A stretch of DNA of 64,000 nt from Streptomyces toyocaensis (GTDB lineage: Bacteria > Actinomycetota > Actinomycetes > Streptomycetales > Streptomycetaceae): NCBI RefSeq assembly GCF_000725125.1, contig NZ_JFCB01000014.1:103687-167686 (forward strand), written 5' to 3'. This document shows, one piece after another, positions 57,457-64,000 of the stretch (the stretch's first letter is position 1; every line of letters starts with the position of its first letter). Position numbers and translations under genes: made by a program. The notes beneath the pieces were generated by a model that was not told the origin of the DNA, ran no database searches, and saw nothing but the letters and a program-made list of their open reading frames with translations.

Positions 57457-58260
57457 TCAGTAGCCCCGCTGGCTCGCGTAGAAGACCAGCCGGTACTTGC
57501 CGATCTGCACCTCGTCGCCGTTGGACAGGGCGACCTGGTCGATCCGCTCACGGTTGACGTAGGTGCCGTTCAGGCTGCCGACGTCGGCCACGGTGAACGA
57601 GCCGTCCGGGCTGCGGCGGAACTCCACGTGTCGGCGGGAGACCGTCACGTCGTCCAGGAAGATGTCGCTCTGCGGGTGACGCCCGGCCGTGGTCAGGTCG
57701 CCGTCCAGCAGGAAGCGGCTGCCCGAGTTCGGCCCGCGGCGCACGACCAGGAGGGCGGAGCCCATCGGCAGCGCGTCGACGGCAGCCTGCGCCTCGGGCG
57801 AGAGCGTCGGCATCGGCGTCTGGCCGGTGGCCTCGGCGTCGTAGGCCTCAAGACCGGAGATCGAGATCGTGGACGTCGTCTCCGAGGGGCGCTCCGGGGC
57901 CACTCCGGGGCGCAGCGGGGCGCCGCAGTTGGAGCAGAAGCGGCTGTTCTCCGCGTTGCGGTTGCCGCACCTCGTACAGACCAGGGCCGACATGGACGGA
58001 TCCTCCTGCCGCGGCTGCCCACCGGGGGCTTGGGACGCGTACGGGTCGGAGTACCCACCACCCGCACCTGAGGTCGACGGCTGCCCGAAACCTATGCCGC
58101 CCGACTGCGCGGGGTCAACGGACGGCGCACCCTGACCCACCTGGTCCCGGAACAGCGGACGCTGGCCTTCCGCGTCAGGCTGTGCGCGGTGACGAGCGGT
58201 CGCGTTCTCGCTGCCCTCTCGCCGCGCGCTCTTGCCGAACAACTTCGCAAACAACTTCAC
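57457..58260 (-). CDS. garA: GarA/OdhI-like FHA protein with zinc ribbon and long N-terminus
   Basis: A 267-residue protein. FHA domain at 170-260 (LLVVRRGPNSGSRFLLDGDL, TAGRHPQSDIFLDDVTVSRRH, DVGSLNGTYVNRERID) is very close to mycobacterial GarA and corynebacterial OdhI. The phosphorylation motif ETTS (127-130) is kept, the same place where PknB/PknG act. A zinc ribbon (C95, C98, C109, C112; CTRCGN and CSNCG) and a 90-residue N-terminus (KLFAKLFGKSARREGSENAT) are additional. GarA inhibits 2-oxoglutarate dehydrogenase and steers glutamate metabolism; this role is inferred. GTG 58260 has AAGGGGAA upstream; an internal ATG at 57993 would give a shorter form. Confidence 0.9.
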   Translation of the reverse strand: MKLFAKLFGKSARREGSENATARHRAQPDAEGQRPLFRDQVGQGAPSVDPAQSGGIGFGQPSTSGAGGGYSDPYASQAPGGQPRQEDPSMSALVCTRCGNRNAENSRFCSNCGAPLRPGVAPERPSETTSTISISGLEAYDAEATGQTPMPTLSPEAQAAVDALPMGSALLVVRRGPNSGSRFLLDGDLTTAGRHPQSDIFLDDVTVSRRHVEFRRSPDGSFTVADVGSLNGTYVNRERIDQVALSNGDEVQIGKYRLVFYASQRGY

Positions 58261-58450
58261 GGGCGATTCCCCTTGACCGAAACAGACCCGCCCGTGGGGC
58301 AGGACGAACCCTGACTGAACACATTGGCCGACCCGGACATCTTCACAACGTCCGCCTCCGCCAGACAGTTTCCACCACGCACCACCCATTCGGTGCGCCG
58401 ACCCCCCGCAACCTCATGCCCTCGCCGGACACCCCCCATGCACCCCCGGT

Positions 58451-59338
58451 TCACTGGGAGGACGACCGAGCGTAGTCAGGCCGCTTCGCCGCCCGCAAGG
58501 CATCCACGACGATCTTGGTTGACCGCTCCACGGTAACGGTGGCCTGTTCCTTCTCTAGAGTCTGCACCACGCCTCCGGGGATGTTGAGCGCCGGCTCGAG
58601 GTCCTGCGCCTTGCCGATGACCTTGAAACGATAGGGCGCGGTGATCTTGTTCCCGTCCACGCCGACCCCGTTCCCCGATTCCGTCAGATAGGTGCCCGCC
58701 ACCACCCGCACACCGTTCACCTGGATCGCCTCGGCACCGGCCGCGCGCAGCTCCTGGACGGCGTCGAGCAGCATGTTCGCCTCGACCGTCCCCTTCGTGT
58801 CCTCGATGGTCATCGTGATCCCCGGCCCCTGCGCGGCCACGGTGCCCGCGAGGACGCCGAGCTGGCGCTCCTTCTCGATCGTCTGCTTCCGGGCCTCTTC
58901 CGCCTGGTCGGAGCTGTTCTCCAGCTCGTCGCGCTGCTGCTCGAGTCCCTGCTTCTCGTCCTCAAGACGCTCCGTGCGGTCGTCCAGTTCATCGAGGATG
59001 CGCACAAGATCTTCCTGGCGCGCCCCGCGCAGCGCGCTGTCGGTGTCGCTGGTGGAGGCCACCTGGACGGCCAGACCGAAGCCGAGTCCGAACAGCAGCA
59101 GGGCGACGATGAGTTGCGCCCGGGTCACCCGCGGCGGCCACAGCCCCTTCACCAGCCGTTGCCGCCCGGTCAGCGCCGGACCGCCCGGTTCCTGCGGAAC
59201 GTCCTGCCGCGCAGCCGCGGGGGCGGGCACCTCCGCGGGCAGCTCCCGGCGCAGTCCGGCCGGCGGCGGGGACTCGGGAGCGGTCCTGGGCGGTGACACC
59301 GACGGACGCGTGGACTCGTCGTGCTCGTGCTGACTCAT
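58451..59338 (-). CDS. DUF881 membrane protein, second copy
   Basis: A 295-residue membrane protein: a Pro-rich cytoplasmic tail (1-60), one helix (LIVALLLFGLGFGLAVQVAS), a coiled coil (about 100-145, RILDELDDRTERLEDEKQ and on) and the DUF881 domain starting GPGITMTIEDTKGTVEANMLLDAVQELRAAGAEAIQVNGVRV. It is tethered with its domain outside. DUF881 genes flank sbp in the garA cluster of many actinobacteria; function is unknown. ATG 59338 is chosen; a GTG at 59347 overlaps the sbp stop and is an alternative start. Confidence 0.9.
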   Translation of the reverse strand: MSQHEHDESTRPSVSPPRTAPESPPPAGLRRELPAEVPAPAAARQDVPQEPGGPALTGRQRLVKGLWPPRVTRAQLIVALLLFGLGFGLAVQVASTSDTDSALRGARQEDLVRILDELDDRTERLEDEKQGLEQQRDELENSSDQAEEARKQTIEKERQLGVLAGTVAAQGPGITMTIEDTKGTVEANMLLDAVQELRAAGAEAIQVNGVRVVAGTYLTESGNGVGVDGNKITAPYRFKVIGKAQDLEPALNIPGGVVQTLEKEQATVTVERSTKIVVDALRAAKRPDYARSSSQ

Positions 59339-59343
59339 CGGCC

Positions 59344-59676
59344 TCACGCCCGGAACACGTGCCGGCGGATCGCCGCGGCGTTGGAGAAGATGCGGATGCC
59401 GAGGACGACCACGACACCCGTGGACAGCTGGGCCCCCACGCCGAGCTTGTCGCCGAGGAACACGATCAGCGCGGCGACGACGACGTTCGACAGGAACGAC
59501 ACCACGAAGACCTTGTCGTCGAAGATGCCGTCGAGCATGGCGCGGAGCCCTCCGAACACGGCGTCGAGCGCCGCGACGACGGCGATCGGCAAGTAAGGCT
59601 CGACAACCGCCGGAACCTCGGGCCGGACCAACAGTCCGGCCACGACTCCCACGACGAGGCCCAGTACGGCGATCAC
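59344..59676 (-). CDS. sbp: Small basic protein Sbp (DUF1290)
   Basis: A 110-residue membrane protein of the small basic protein family: IAVLGLVVGVVAGLLVRPEVPAVVEPYLPIAVVAALDAVFGGLRAMLDGIFDDKVFVVSFLSNVVVAALIVFLGDKLG predicts three helices and ends in the basic IRRHVFRA. GTG 59676 overlaps the stop of the upstream DUF881 gene (GTGA), so translation is coupled. It is an ancient neighbour of DUF881, pgsA and division genes. In Gram-positive bacteria the family lies next to ftsA/ftsZ, suggesting a role at the division membrane. Function is not established. Confidence 0.92.
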   Translation of the reverse strand: MIAVLGLVVGVVAGLLVRPEVPAVVEPYLPIAVVAALDAVFGGLRAMLDGIFDDKVFVVSFLSNVVVAALIVFLGDKLGVGAQLSTGVVVVLGIRIFSNAAAIRRHVFRA

Positions 59677-60569
59677 GATGTGCCCTTCTCGGTTATCGGC
59701 TGTGCGGTACGTACGGTCACGCTCGGTGCGGCGGGCAGCCGGACCTCGTCCTCCACGGAGATGGCCGTCCGGATGCCGTAGTTCTCCTGCAGGGCGTGCA
59801 GATACAGCCCGTCCGGGCTGTTCTGGAAGCGGTCACTGAGCCGACCGCCGTCCCCCACCGCCAGCACCGTGTAGGGCGGCACCAGCGGTCTGTTGTCGAC
59901 CAGTATCGCGTCTCCCGCGGCCCTGATCGCCGACAGGGCGGTGAGCCGTTGCCCGTTGATCGAGACGGCCTCGGCCCCCGACTCCCACAGGCCGTTGACC
60001 ACCCGCTGCATGTCGCGGTCGCGGACCCGCCCGGTGTCGGAGAATCCCGAGGTCGACCGGGCGTCGCCGTCACCGCCCGCGCTCGTGTCCTTGGCGTCGT
60101 CGACCACGAGCCGCACACCGGGCCCGTGGACCGCGGTGGCGCCCGACAGGATGCCCATCAGCGCGGACCGGTCGTTCCCGCCACTGTCGCGGAGCGCCTC
60201 GCGCTGCCGTGCGCTCACATCGGCGCGCAGCTCGTCGACGCTGTCCTCGAGCCGGTCCGCGGTCTCGGTCTCCTGATCGATCCGGTCGATCAGCTCTTCG
60301 CGCTCCTTGGCGACGACGGGAGCCTCGACCCGCGCCTGCGCGGCACCGACGGTCACGATCAGCGCGGCCAGCACCAGGCCGCCGGCGAGACCCAGTTTCG
60401 CCCTGAGAGTTCTCGGCAGACCGCCGTCCCCGTCGGCCTTCCTCCGTGCGGCGGCCTCGGCATATCCGTCATCGAGGCTGTGGTCCATGACGTTGGTGAT
60501 CAACGACATGGACGCGTCCGGGCGCGCGGGCCGCGCGGGGGTGCTCCGAACGGGGGGTTGCTGCGGCAT
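59673..60569 (-). CDS. DUF881 membrane protein, first copy
   Basis: A 298-residue protein with an N-terminal basic tail (PQQPPVRSTPARPARPDAS then DGGLPRTLRAKLGLAGG), one membrane helix, a short coiled coil (REELIDRIDQETETADRLEDSVDEL) and a DUF881 domain, GPGVRLVVDDAKDTSAGG... GLWESGAEAVSINGQRLTALSAIRAAGDAILVDNRPL. It is the paralogue of the gene at 58451. ATG 60569 (MPQQPPVRS) is preferred; ATG 60578 is also open. It begins the DUF881-sbp-DUF881 unit and is separated from the ManC-like gene by a strong terminator. Confidence 0.9.
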   Translation of the reverse strand: MPQQPPVRSTPARPARPDASMSLITNVMDHSLDDGYAEAAARRKADGDGGLPRTLRAKLGLAGGLVLAALIVTVGAAQARVEAPVVAKEREELIDRIDQETETADRLEDSVDELRADVSARQREALRDSGGNDRSALMGILSGATAVHGPGVRLVVDDAKDTSAGGDGDARSTSGFSDTGRVRDRDMQRVVNGLWESGAEAVSINGQRLTALSAIRAAGDAILVDNRPLVPPYTVLAVGDGGRLSDRFQNSPDGLYLHALQENYGIRTAISVEDEVRLPAAPSVTVRTAQPITEKGTS

Positions 60570-60620
60570 GCCGCACATCGTCGCACGCCGCGGCCACTAC
60601 CTCCGAACGGCCCTGCCGAC

Positions 60621-60658
60621 GTGCCGGACAGGCCCCGTTGGGGACACTTGTCCGGCAC
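60621..60658 (-). terminator. Terminator after the ManC-like gene, 10-bp perfect stem
   Basis: GTGCCGGACA (60621-60630) pairs perfectly with TGTCCGGCAC (60649-60658), and the loop holds an inner CCCC-GTT-GGGG stem. It begins 19 bases past the ManC-like stop on the minus strand, so the DUF881 unit needs its own promoter. Confidence 0.8.
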
Positions 60659-60676
60659 GCACACGTACCGCTCGTT

Positions 60677-63172
60677 CTACCGTCCGGCGCTGTCCACGAC
60701 GGCCGACCACTCGTCGAGCAGCGCCTGCGCGGAGGCGTCGTCGGGGCCCTCGGCCCAGAGATGGGTGACAGCCTCGGCGGGGTCGGGCAGCACCATCACC
60801 CAGCGGCCGTCGGCCTCCACCACACGCACGCCGTCGGTGGTGTCCACGGAGCGGTCTCCGGCCGCCTCGACGACCCGCCGCATCACCAGGCCCTTGACGG
60901 CCCACGGGGTCGCCAGGTCCCGCTTGAGCACGTGCGCCCGCGGAATTCGCGCGTCGATCTGGCTGAGCGTGAGCTGGGTGCGCGCCACCAGCCCGATGAG
61001 CCGCACGAAGGCCGCGGTGCCGTCGTAGACACTGCTGAACTCCGGGACGATGAAGCCGCCCTTGCCGTCTCCGCCGAAGATCGTCCCTTCCTCGCCGCCC
61101 ACCCGGGTGAGGTCGTCGGGCGACGTGGTCGTCCACTCGACCTGCGTGCCGTGGTAGGCCGCCACCTGTTCGGCGATCCGCGTGGTGGTCACCGGCAGCG
61201 CGACCCTGCCACTGCGCCGCTCGGAGGCGATGAGGTCGAGCATCACGAGCAGCGCCCGGTCGTCCTCGACGATCCGCCCCTTCTCGTCGACCAGGGACAG
61301 GCGCTCGCCGACGGGGTCGAACCGCACGCCGAACGCGGCACCGGAGGACGCCACGATCTCCCCGAGCCGGACCAGCCCCGAGCGCCGCATGTCGGCCGTC
61401 TCCGTCGGCCGGGACTCGTCGAGGCCGGGATTGATCGTCAGCGAGTCGACGCCCAGCTTGCCGAGCAGGCTCGGCAGCACCAGGCCGGCGCTGCCGTTGG
61501 ACGCGTCCACGACCACCTTGAGCCCGGACTCCGCGATGCCGGTGATGTCGACATTGCGCAGCAGGGACCCCGTGTACGAGTCGAAGACGCTCGACGGGAA
61601 GTGCAGATCCCCGATCTCACCGGGGAAGGCACGCCGGTACTCCTGCCGCGCGAACACCCGGTCCAGCTTCCGCTGGCTGCCCTGCGACAGGTCGGCGCCC
61701 TGGCCGTCGAAGAACATGATGTCGACGGAATCCGGCACTCCGGGCGTGGTACGGATCATGATGCCGCCCGCGCTGCCCCGAGCGGTCTGCTGCCGCGCCA
61801 CGGGCAGCGGTACGTTCTCCAGGTCCCGGACGTCGATGGCACTGGCCTGCAGCGCGGAGATGACCGCCCGCTTCAGGGCACGGGCACCTCGGGAGTGGTC
61901 CCGGGCCGTGGTGACGGTCGAGCCCTTCTTCAACGTCGTCGCGTACGCGCCGGCCAGCCGCACCGCCAGTTCGGGCGTGATCTCGACGTTCAGGATGCCG
62001 GACACGCCACGGGCTCCGAAGAGATGGGCCTGTCCCCTGGACTCCCAGATGACCGAGGTGTTGACGAACGCACCGGCCTCGATGGTCTTGAACGGGTACA
62101 CCCGCACATTGCCCTGGACGATCGATTCTTCACCGATCAGGCACTCGTCACCGATGACGGCGCCGTCCTCGATCCGCGCGGCCCGCATGATGTCCGTGTT
62201 CTTGCCGACGACACAGCCCCGCAGGTTGCTGTGCGGCCCGACGTACACGTTGTCGTGCACGACGGCCTTGTGCAGGAAGGCTCCGCTCTTCACCACGACG
62301 TTGGACCCGACGACCGTGTGCTCACGGATTTCCGCGCCGGCCTCGACCTTGGCGTAGTCGCCGATGTACAGCGGCCCGCGCAGGACGGCATCGGGGTGGA
62401 CCTCGGCGCCTTCGGCGACCCACACGCCCGGGGAGATCTCGAACCCGTCGATGTCGACGTCGACCTTGCCCTCCAGGACGTCGGCCTGCGCCTTCACGTA
62501 GCTCTCGTGCGTGCCGACGTCCTCCCAGTAGCCCTCGGCGACGTAGCCGTAGACGGGCTTGCCCTCCTTCATCAGCTGCGGGAAGACGTCACCGGACCAG
62601 TCGACGGGAACATCGGCCTCGACGTAGTCGAAGACCTCGGGCTCCATGACGTAGATCCCGGTGTTCACCGTGTCGGAGAAGACCTGCCCCCAGGTCGGCT
62701 TCTCCAGGAAGCGCTCGACCTTGCCTTCCTCGTCCACGATGGTGATGCCGAATTCCAGCGGATTGGGCACACGGGTCAGGCAGACCGTGACCAGGGCGCC
62801 CTTTTCCTTGTGGAAATTGATCAGCTCCGTGAGGTCGAAGTCGGTGAGGGCATCGCCGGAGATGACGAGAAAGGCATCGTCCTTGAGCGCCTCCTCGGCG
62901 TTCTTGACGCTCCCCGCGGTACCGAGCGGCTTCTCCTCGTTGGCGTAGGTGAGTTCCATGCCGAGCTCTTCGCCGTCACCGAAATAGTTCTTGACGAGTG
63001 ACGCGAGGAACTGGACAGTCACAACGGTTTCGTTGAGCCCATGCCTTTTGAGCAGCCTCAGGACGTGCTCCATGATCGGCCGGTTGGCCACCGGCAGGAG
63101 CGGCTTGGGCATGCTAGAGGTCATGGGGCGAAGACGGGTGCCTTCGCCTCCGGCCATCACGACGGCCTTCAT
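60677..63172 (-). CDS. Mannose-1-phosphate guanylyltransferase fused to degenerate phosphomannomutase-like domain
   Basis: An 831-residue fusion. Residues 1-235 are a nucleotidyltransferase: GGEGTRLRPMT (8-18), PKPLLPV (22-27 region) and FLVISGDALTDFDL. Residues 245-365 form a left-handed hexapeptide repeat. Residues 380-831 are a phosphohexomutase fold, but the phosphoserine loop (TASHNP in active enzymes) is replaced by RTTPGVP at about 474-480, and the DGDxDR metal loop by FDPVGERL (618-625), so that half is probably inactive. It likely makes GDP-mannose or a related NDP-sugar. The upstream frame from 63238 is noncoding; ATG 63172 has GAGGAGGACG. It lies 114 bases downstream of the cardiolipin synthase gene. 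Confidence 0.92.
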   Translation of the reverse strand: MKAVVMAGGEGTRLRPMTSSMPKPLLPVANRPIMEHVLRLLKRHGLNETVVTVQFLASLVKNYFGDGEELGMELTYANEEKPLGTAGSVKNAEEALKDDAFLVISGDALTDFDLTELINFHKEKGALVTVCLTRVPNPLEFGITIVDEEGKVERFLEKPTWGQVFSDTVNTGIYVMEPEVFDYVEADVPVDWSGDVFPQLMKEGKPVYGYVAEGYWEDVGTHESYVKAQADVLEGKVDVDIDGFEISPGVWVAEGAEVHPDAVLRGPLYIGDYAKVEAGAEIREHTVVGSNVVVKSGAFLHKAVVHDNVYVGPHSNLRGCVVGKNTDIMRAARIEDGAVIGDECLIGEESIVQGNVRVYPFKTIEAGAFVNTSVIWESRGQAHLFGARGVSGILNVEITPELAVRLAGAYATTLKKGSTVTTARDHSRGARALKRAVISALQASAIDVRDLENVPLPVARQQTARGSAGGIMIRTTPGVPDSVDIMFFDGQGADLSQGSQRKLDRVFARQEYRRAFPGEIGDLHFPSSVFDSYTGSLLRNVDITGIAESGLKVVVDASNGSAGLVLPSLLGKLGVDSLTINPGLDESRPTETADMRRSGLVRLGEIVASSGAAFGVRFDPVGERLSLVDEKGRIVEDDRALLVMLDLIASERRSGRVALPVTTTRIAEQVAAYHGTQVEWTTTSPDDLTRVGGEEGTIFGGDGKGGFIVPEFSSVYDGTAAFVRLIGLVARTQLTLSQIDARIPRAHVLKRDLATPWAVKGLVMRRVVEAAGDRSVDTTDGVRVVEADGRWVMVLPDPAEAVTHLWAEGPDDASAQALLDEWSAVVDSAGR

Positions 63173-63286
63173 GTCGGAAGCGTCCTCCTCGAAGAGACGA
63201 CGGTCGAGCCGACCTCCCCCGCCCGAGTTGTCCCGCACTTATCCACTGCGAGTCAGCGCGCCACATTGCGCGCACAATCAGCGAGG

Positions 63287-63895
63287 TCAATCGGCCACGG
63301 CGTCCGCACGGACAAGGCGGCGGACCTGGACCACGTAAAGCACTCCTGCCCACCAATACAGGGTTGTACCCCATCCGGCGAACGCCCAGCCGAAAATAGC
63401 AGCGAGTGACGAGATCCAGCCCGTTCCGTCACTGAGCAGGAGCAGTGGGAAGGCATACATCAGGTTGAACGTGGCGGCCTTCCCCAGGAAGTTCACCTGC
63501 GGCGGCGGATAGCCGTGCCGCCTGAGGATGCCCACCATCACCAGCAGGACCAGCTCACGGGCCAGCAGTATCGCGGTCAGCCAGAGCGGGAGGATCTCGC
63601 GCCAGGTCAGACCGACGAGAGTCGACAGAATGTAGAGCCGGTCGGCAGCGGGGTCGAGTAGCCGGCCCAGGCTGCTGACCTGGTTCCATCGTCGTGCGAG
63701 CTTGCCGTCCAGGTAGTCGCTGACCCCGCTGAACGCCAGTACCAGGAGCGCCCAGCCGTCGCTCTTCGGACCACCGAACTCCGGCCTGAGGATCAGCCAC
63801 AGGAACAGCGGTACGCCAACGAGCCGCGCCATGCTGAGCATGTTCGGGATGGTGAGGACGCGGTCTGTCTGGACCCGCGTGTCCTGGACCTCCAC
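63287..63895 (-). CDS. CDP-alcohol phosphatidyltransferase, probable eukaryote-type cardiolipin synthase
   Basis: A 202-residue integral membrane enzyme with four or five helices and the CDP-alcohol motif DGKLARRWNQVSSLGRLLDPAADR, in full D-G-x2-A-R-x8-G-x3-D-x3-D form. In S. coelicolor the homologous gene in the same neighbourhood was reported to encode a eukaryote-type cardiolipin synthase (CDP-diacylglycerol plus phosphatidylglycerol to cardiolipin), not the PLD-type enzyme; I infer the same here. A phosphatidylglycerophosphate or phosphatidylinositol-phosphate synthase cannot be ruled out from motif alone. GTG 63895 has AGGAGGA seven bases upstream. Confidence 0.85.
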   Translation of the reverse strand: MEVQDTRVQTDRVLTIPNMLSMARLVGVPLFLWLILRPEFGGPKSDGWALLVLAFSGVSDYLDGKLARRWNQVSSLGRLLDPAADRLYILSTLVGLTWREILPLWLTAILLARELVLLVMVGILRRHGYPPPQVNFLGKAATFNLMYAFPLLLLSDGTGWISSLAAIFGWAFAGWGTTLYWWAGVLYVVQVRRLVRADAVAD

Positions 63896-63951
63896 CCGGG
63901 ATCCTCCTGTGGGAAACGTGTCGACGATGCTTCCTGACCTTACCTCAACGC

Positions 63952-63995
63952 AAAAAAGCTCTGGCTCTCGGGTTGTATTCCCGAGAGCCAGAGCT
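63952..63995 (-). terminator. Classical rho-independent terminator of a gene beyond the right edge
   Basis: AGCTCTGGCTCTCGGG (63957-63972) pairs perfectly with 63980-63995 around a seven-base loop, and on the minus strand the stem is followed by TTTTTT (63952-63957). It is a perfect intrinsic terminator, unusual in Streptomyces, and would stop a minus-strand transcript coming from the right of the window. The cardiolipin synthase gene starts 57 bases further and so must have its own promoter. Confidence 0.93.
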
Positions 63996-64000
63996 CACTA

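Noticed and set aside
60638..63001. Plus-strand frame of 787 codons over the ManC-like gene
   Set aside because: Shadow frame; the sense strand has clear nucleotidyltransferase motifs.
63957..63995. Possible tRNA at the right edge
   Set aside because: The fold is a single 16-bp hairpin with a T run, with no cloverleaf arms or conserved T-loop.

Overview
The window is chromosomal DNA from a Streptomyces. It is very GC-rich with codons ending almost always in G or C, start codons are often GTG, and the gene set is typical of the genus: a third EF-Tu (tuf3 type), glycine decarboxylase behind a glycine riboswitch, the garA-ftsR-DUF151 actinobacterial cluster, DUF5999, and many TetR/HxlR/PadR/MerR/LysR/MocR regulators. 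The order tuf3 ... gcvP ... mannose-1-phosphate guanylyltransferase-like ... cardiolipin synthase matches what I remember of the S. coelicolor core chromosome; that comparison is memory, not a search. About 63 protein genes are supported. I saw no rRNA, tRNA, CRISPR array, intact insertion sequence or prophage.

Layout. 1-12.8 kb: DedA protein (partial), phosphoketolase, universal stress protein, thioesterase, a Gln/Pro-repeat membrane protein, an MFS transporter, a spermidine-synthase-like protein, EF-Tu3 with a 19-bp terminator, an AlkD-like repair protein, a TVP38-type membrane protein, thiolase and HxlR regulator. 12.9-20.1 kb: UppP, a 59-aa protein, an SDR, then the least ordinary pair, a MurL-like epimerase homologue behind an EmrB/QacA-type exporter, and apolipoprotein N-acyltransferase. 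20-29 kb: oxidoreductase/monooxygenase pair with a divergent TetR gene and twin operators, DinB-fold protein, lipoprotein, uracil-DNA glycosylase, an orphan peptide-binding lipoprotein and two SDRs. 29-42.5 kb: excalibur protein, HipA-like kinase/DUF3037 pair, Rieske lipoprotein, flavin-binding proteins, LysR and MocR regulators with divergent targets, a frameshifted PaiB-like gene, three EamA transporters (one behind a tiny leader ORF), ClpN-like protein, PadR regulator, PhzF and a CPBP protease. 42.5-50.1 kb: GCS2 ligase, a gene-poor stretch, TetR gene beside a transposase remnant, DUF5999, Mop-domain regulator and modABC. 50.1-64 kb: gcvP with tandem glycine aptamers, PRC-barrel protein, DNA polymerase IV, then a long minus-strand array: cardiolipin synthase, ManC-like fusion, DUF881-sbp-DUF881, GarA-like FHA protein, FtsR, DUF151 nuclease and MerR.

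How genes work together. modABC with the Mop-domain regulator makes a molybdate uptake unit. gcvP senses glycine through its leader. The GarA-like protein probably couples kinase signalling to 2-oxoglutarate/glutamate metabolism, next to a division regulator and membrane scaffolds. Several regulators (HxlR, TetR, LysR, PadR, MocR) sit beside visible palindromes that predict their own targets. Many genes start 5-8 bases after a TAnnnT -10 hexamer and have no ribosome binding site, so leaderless transcripts look common here.
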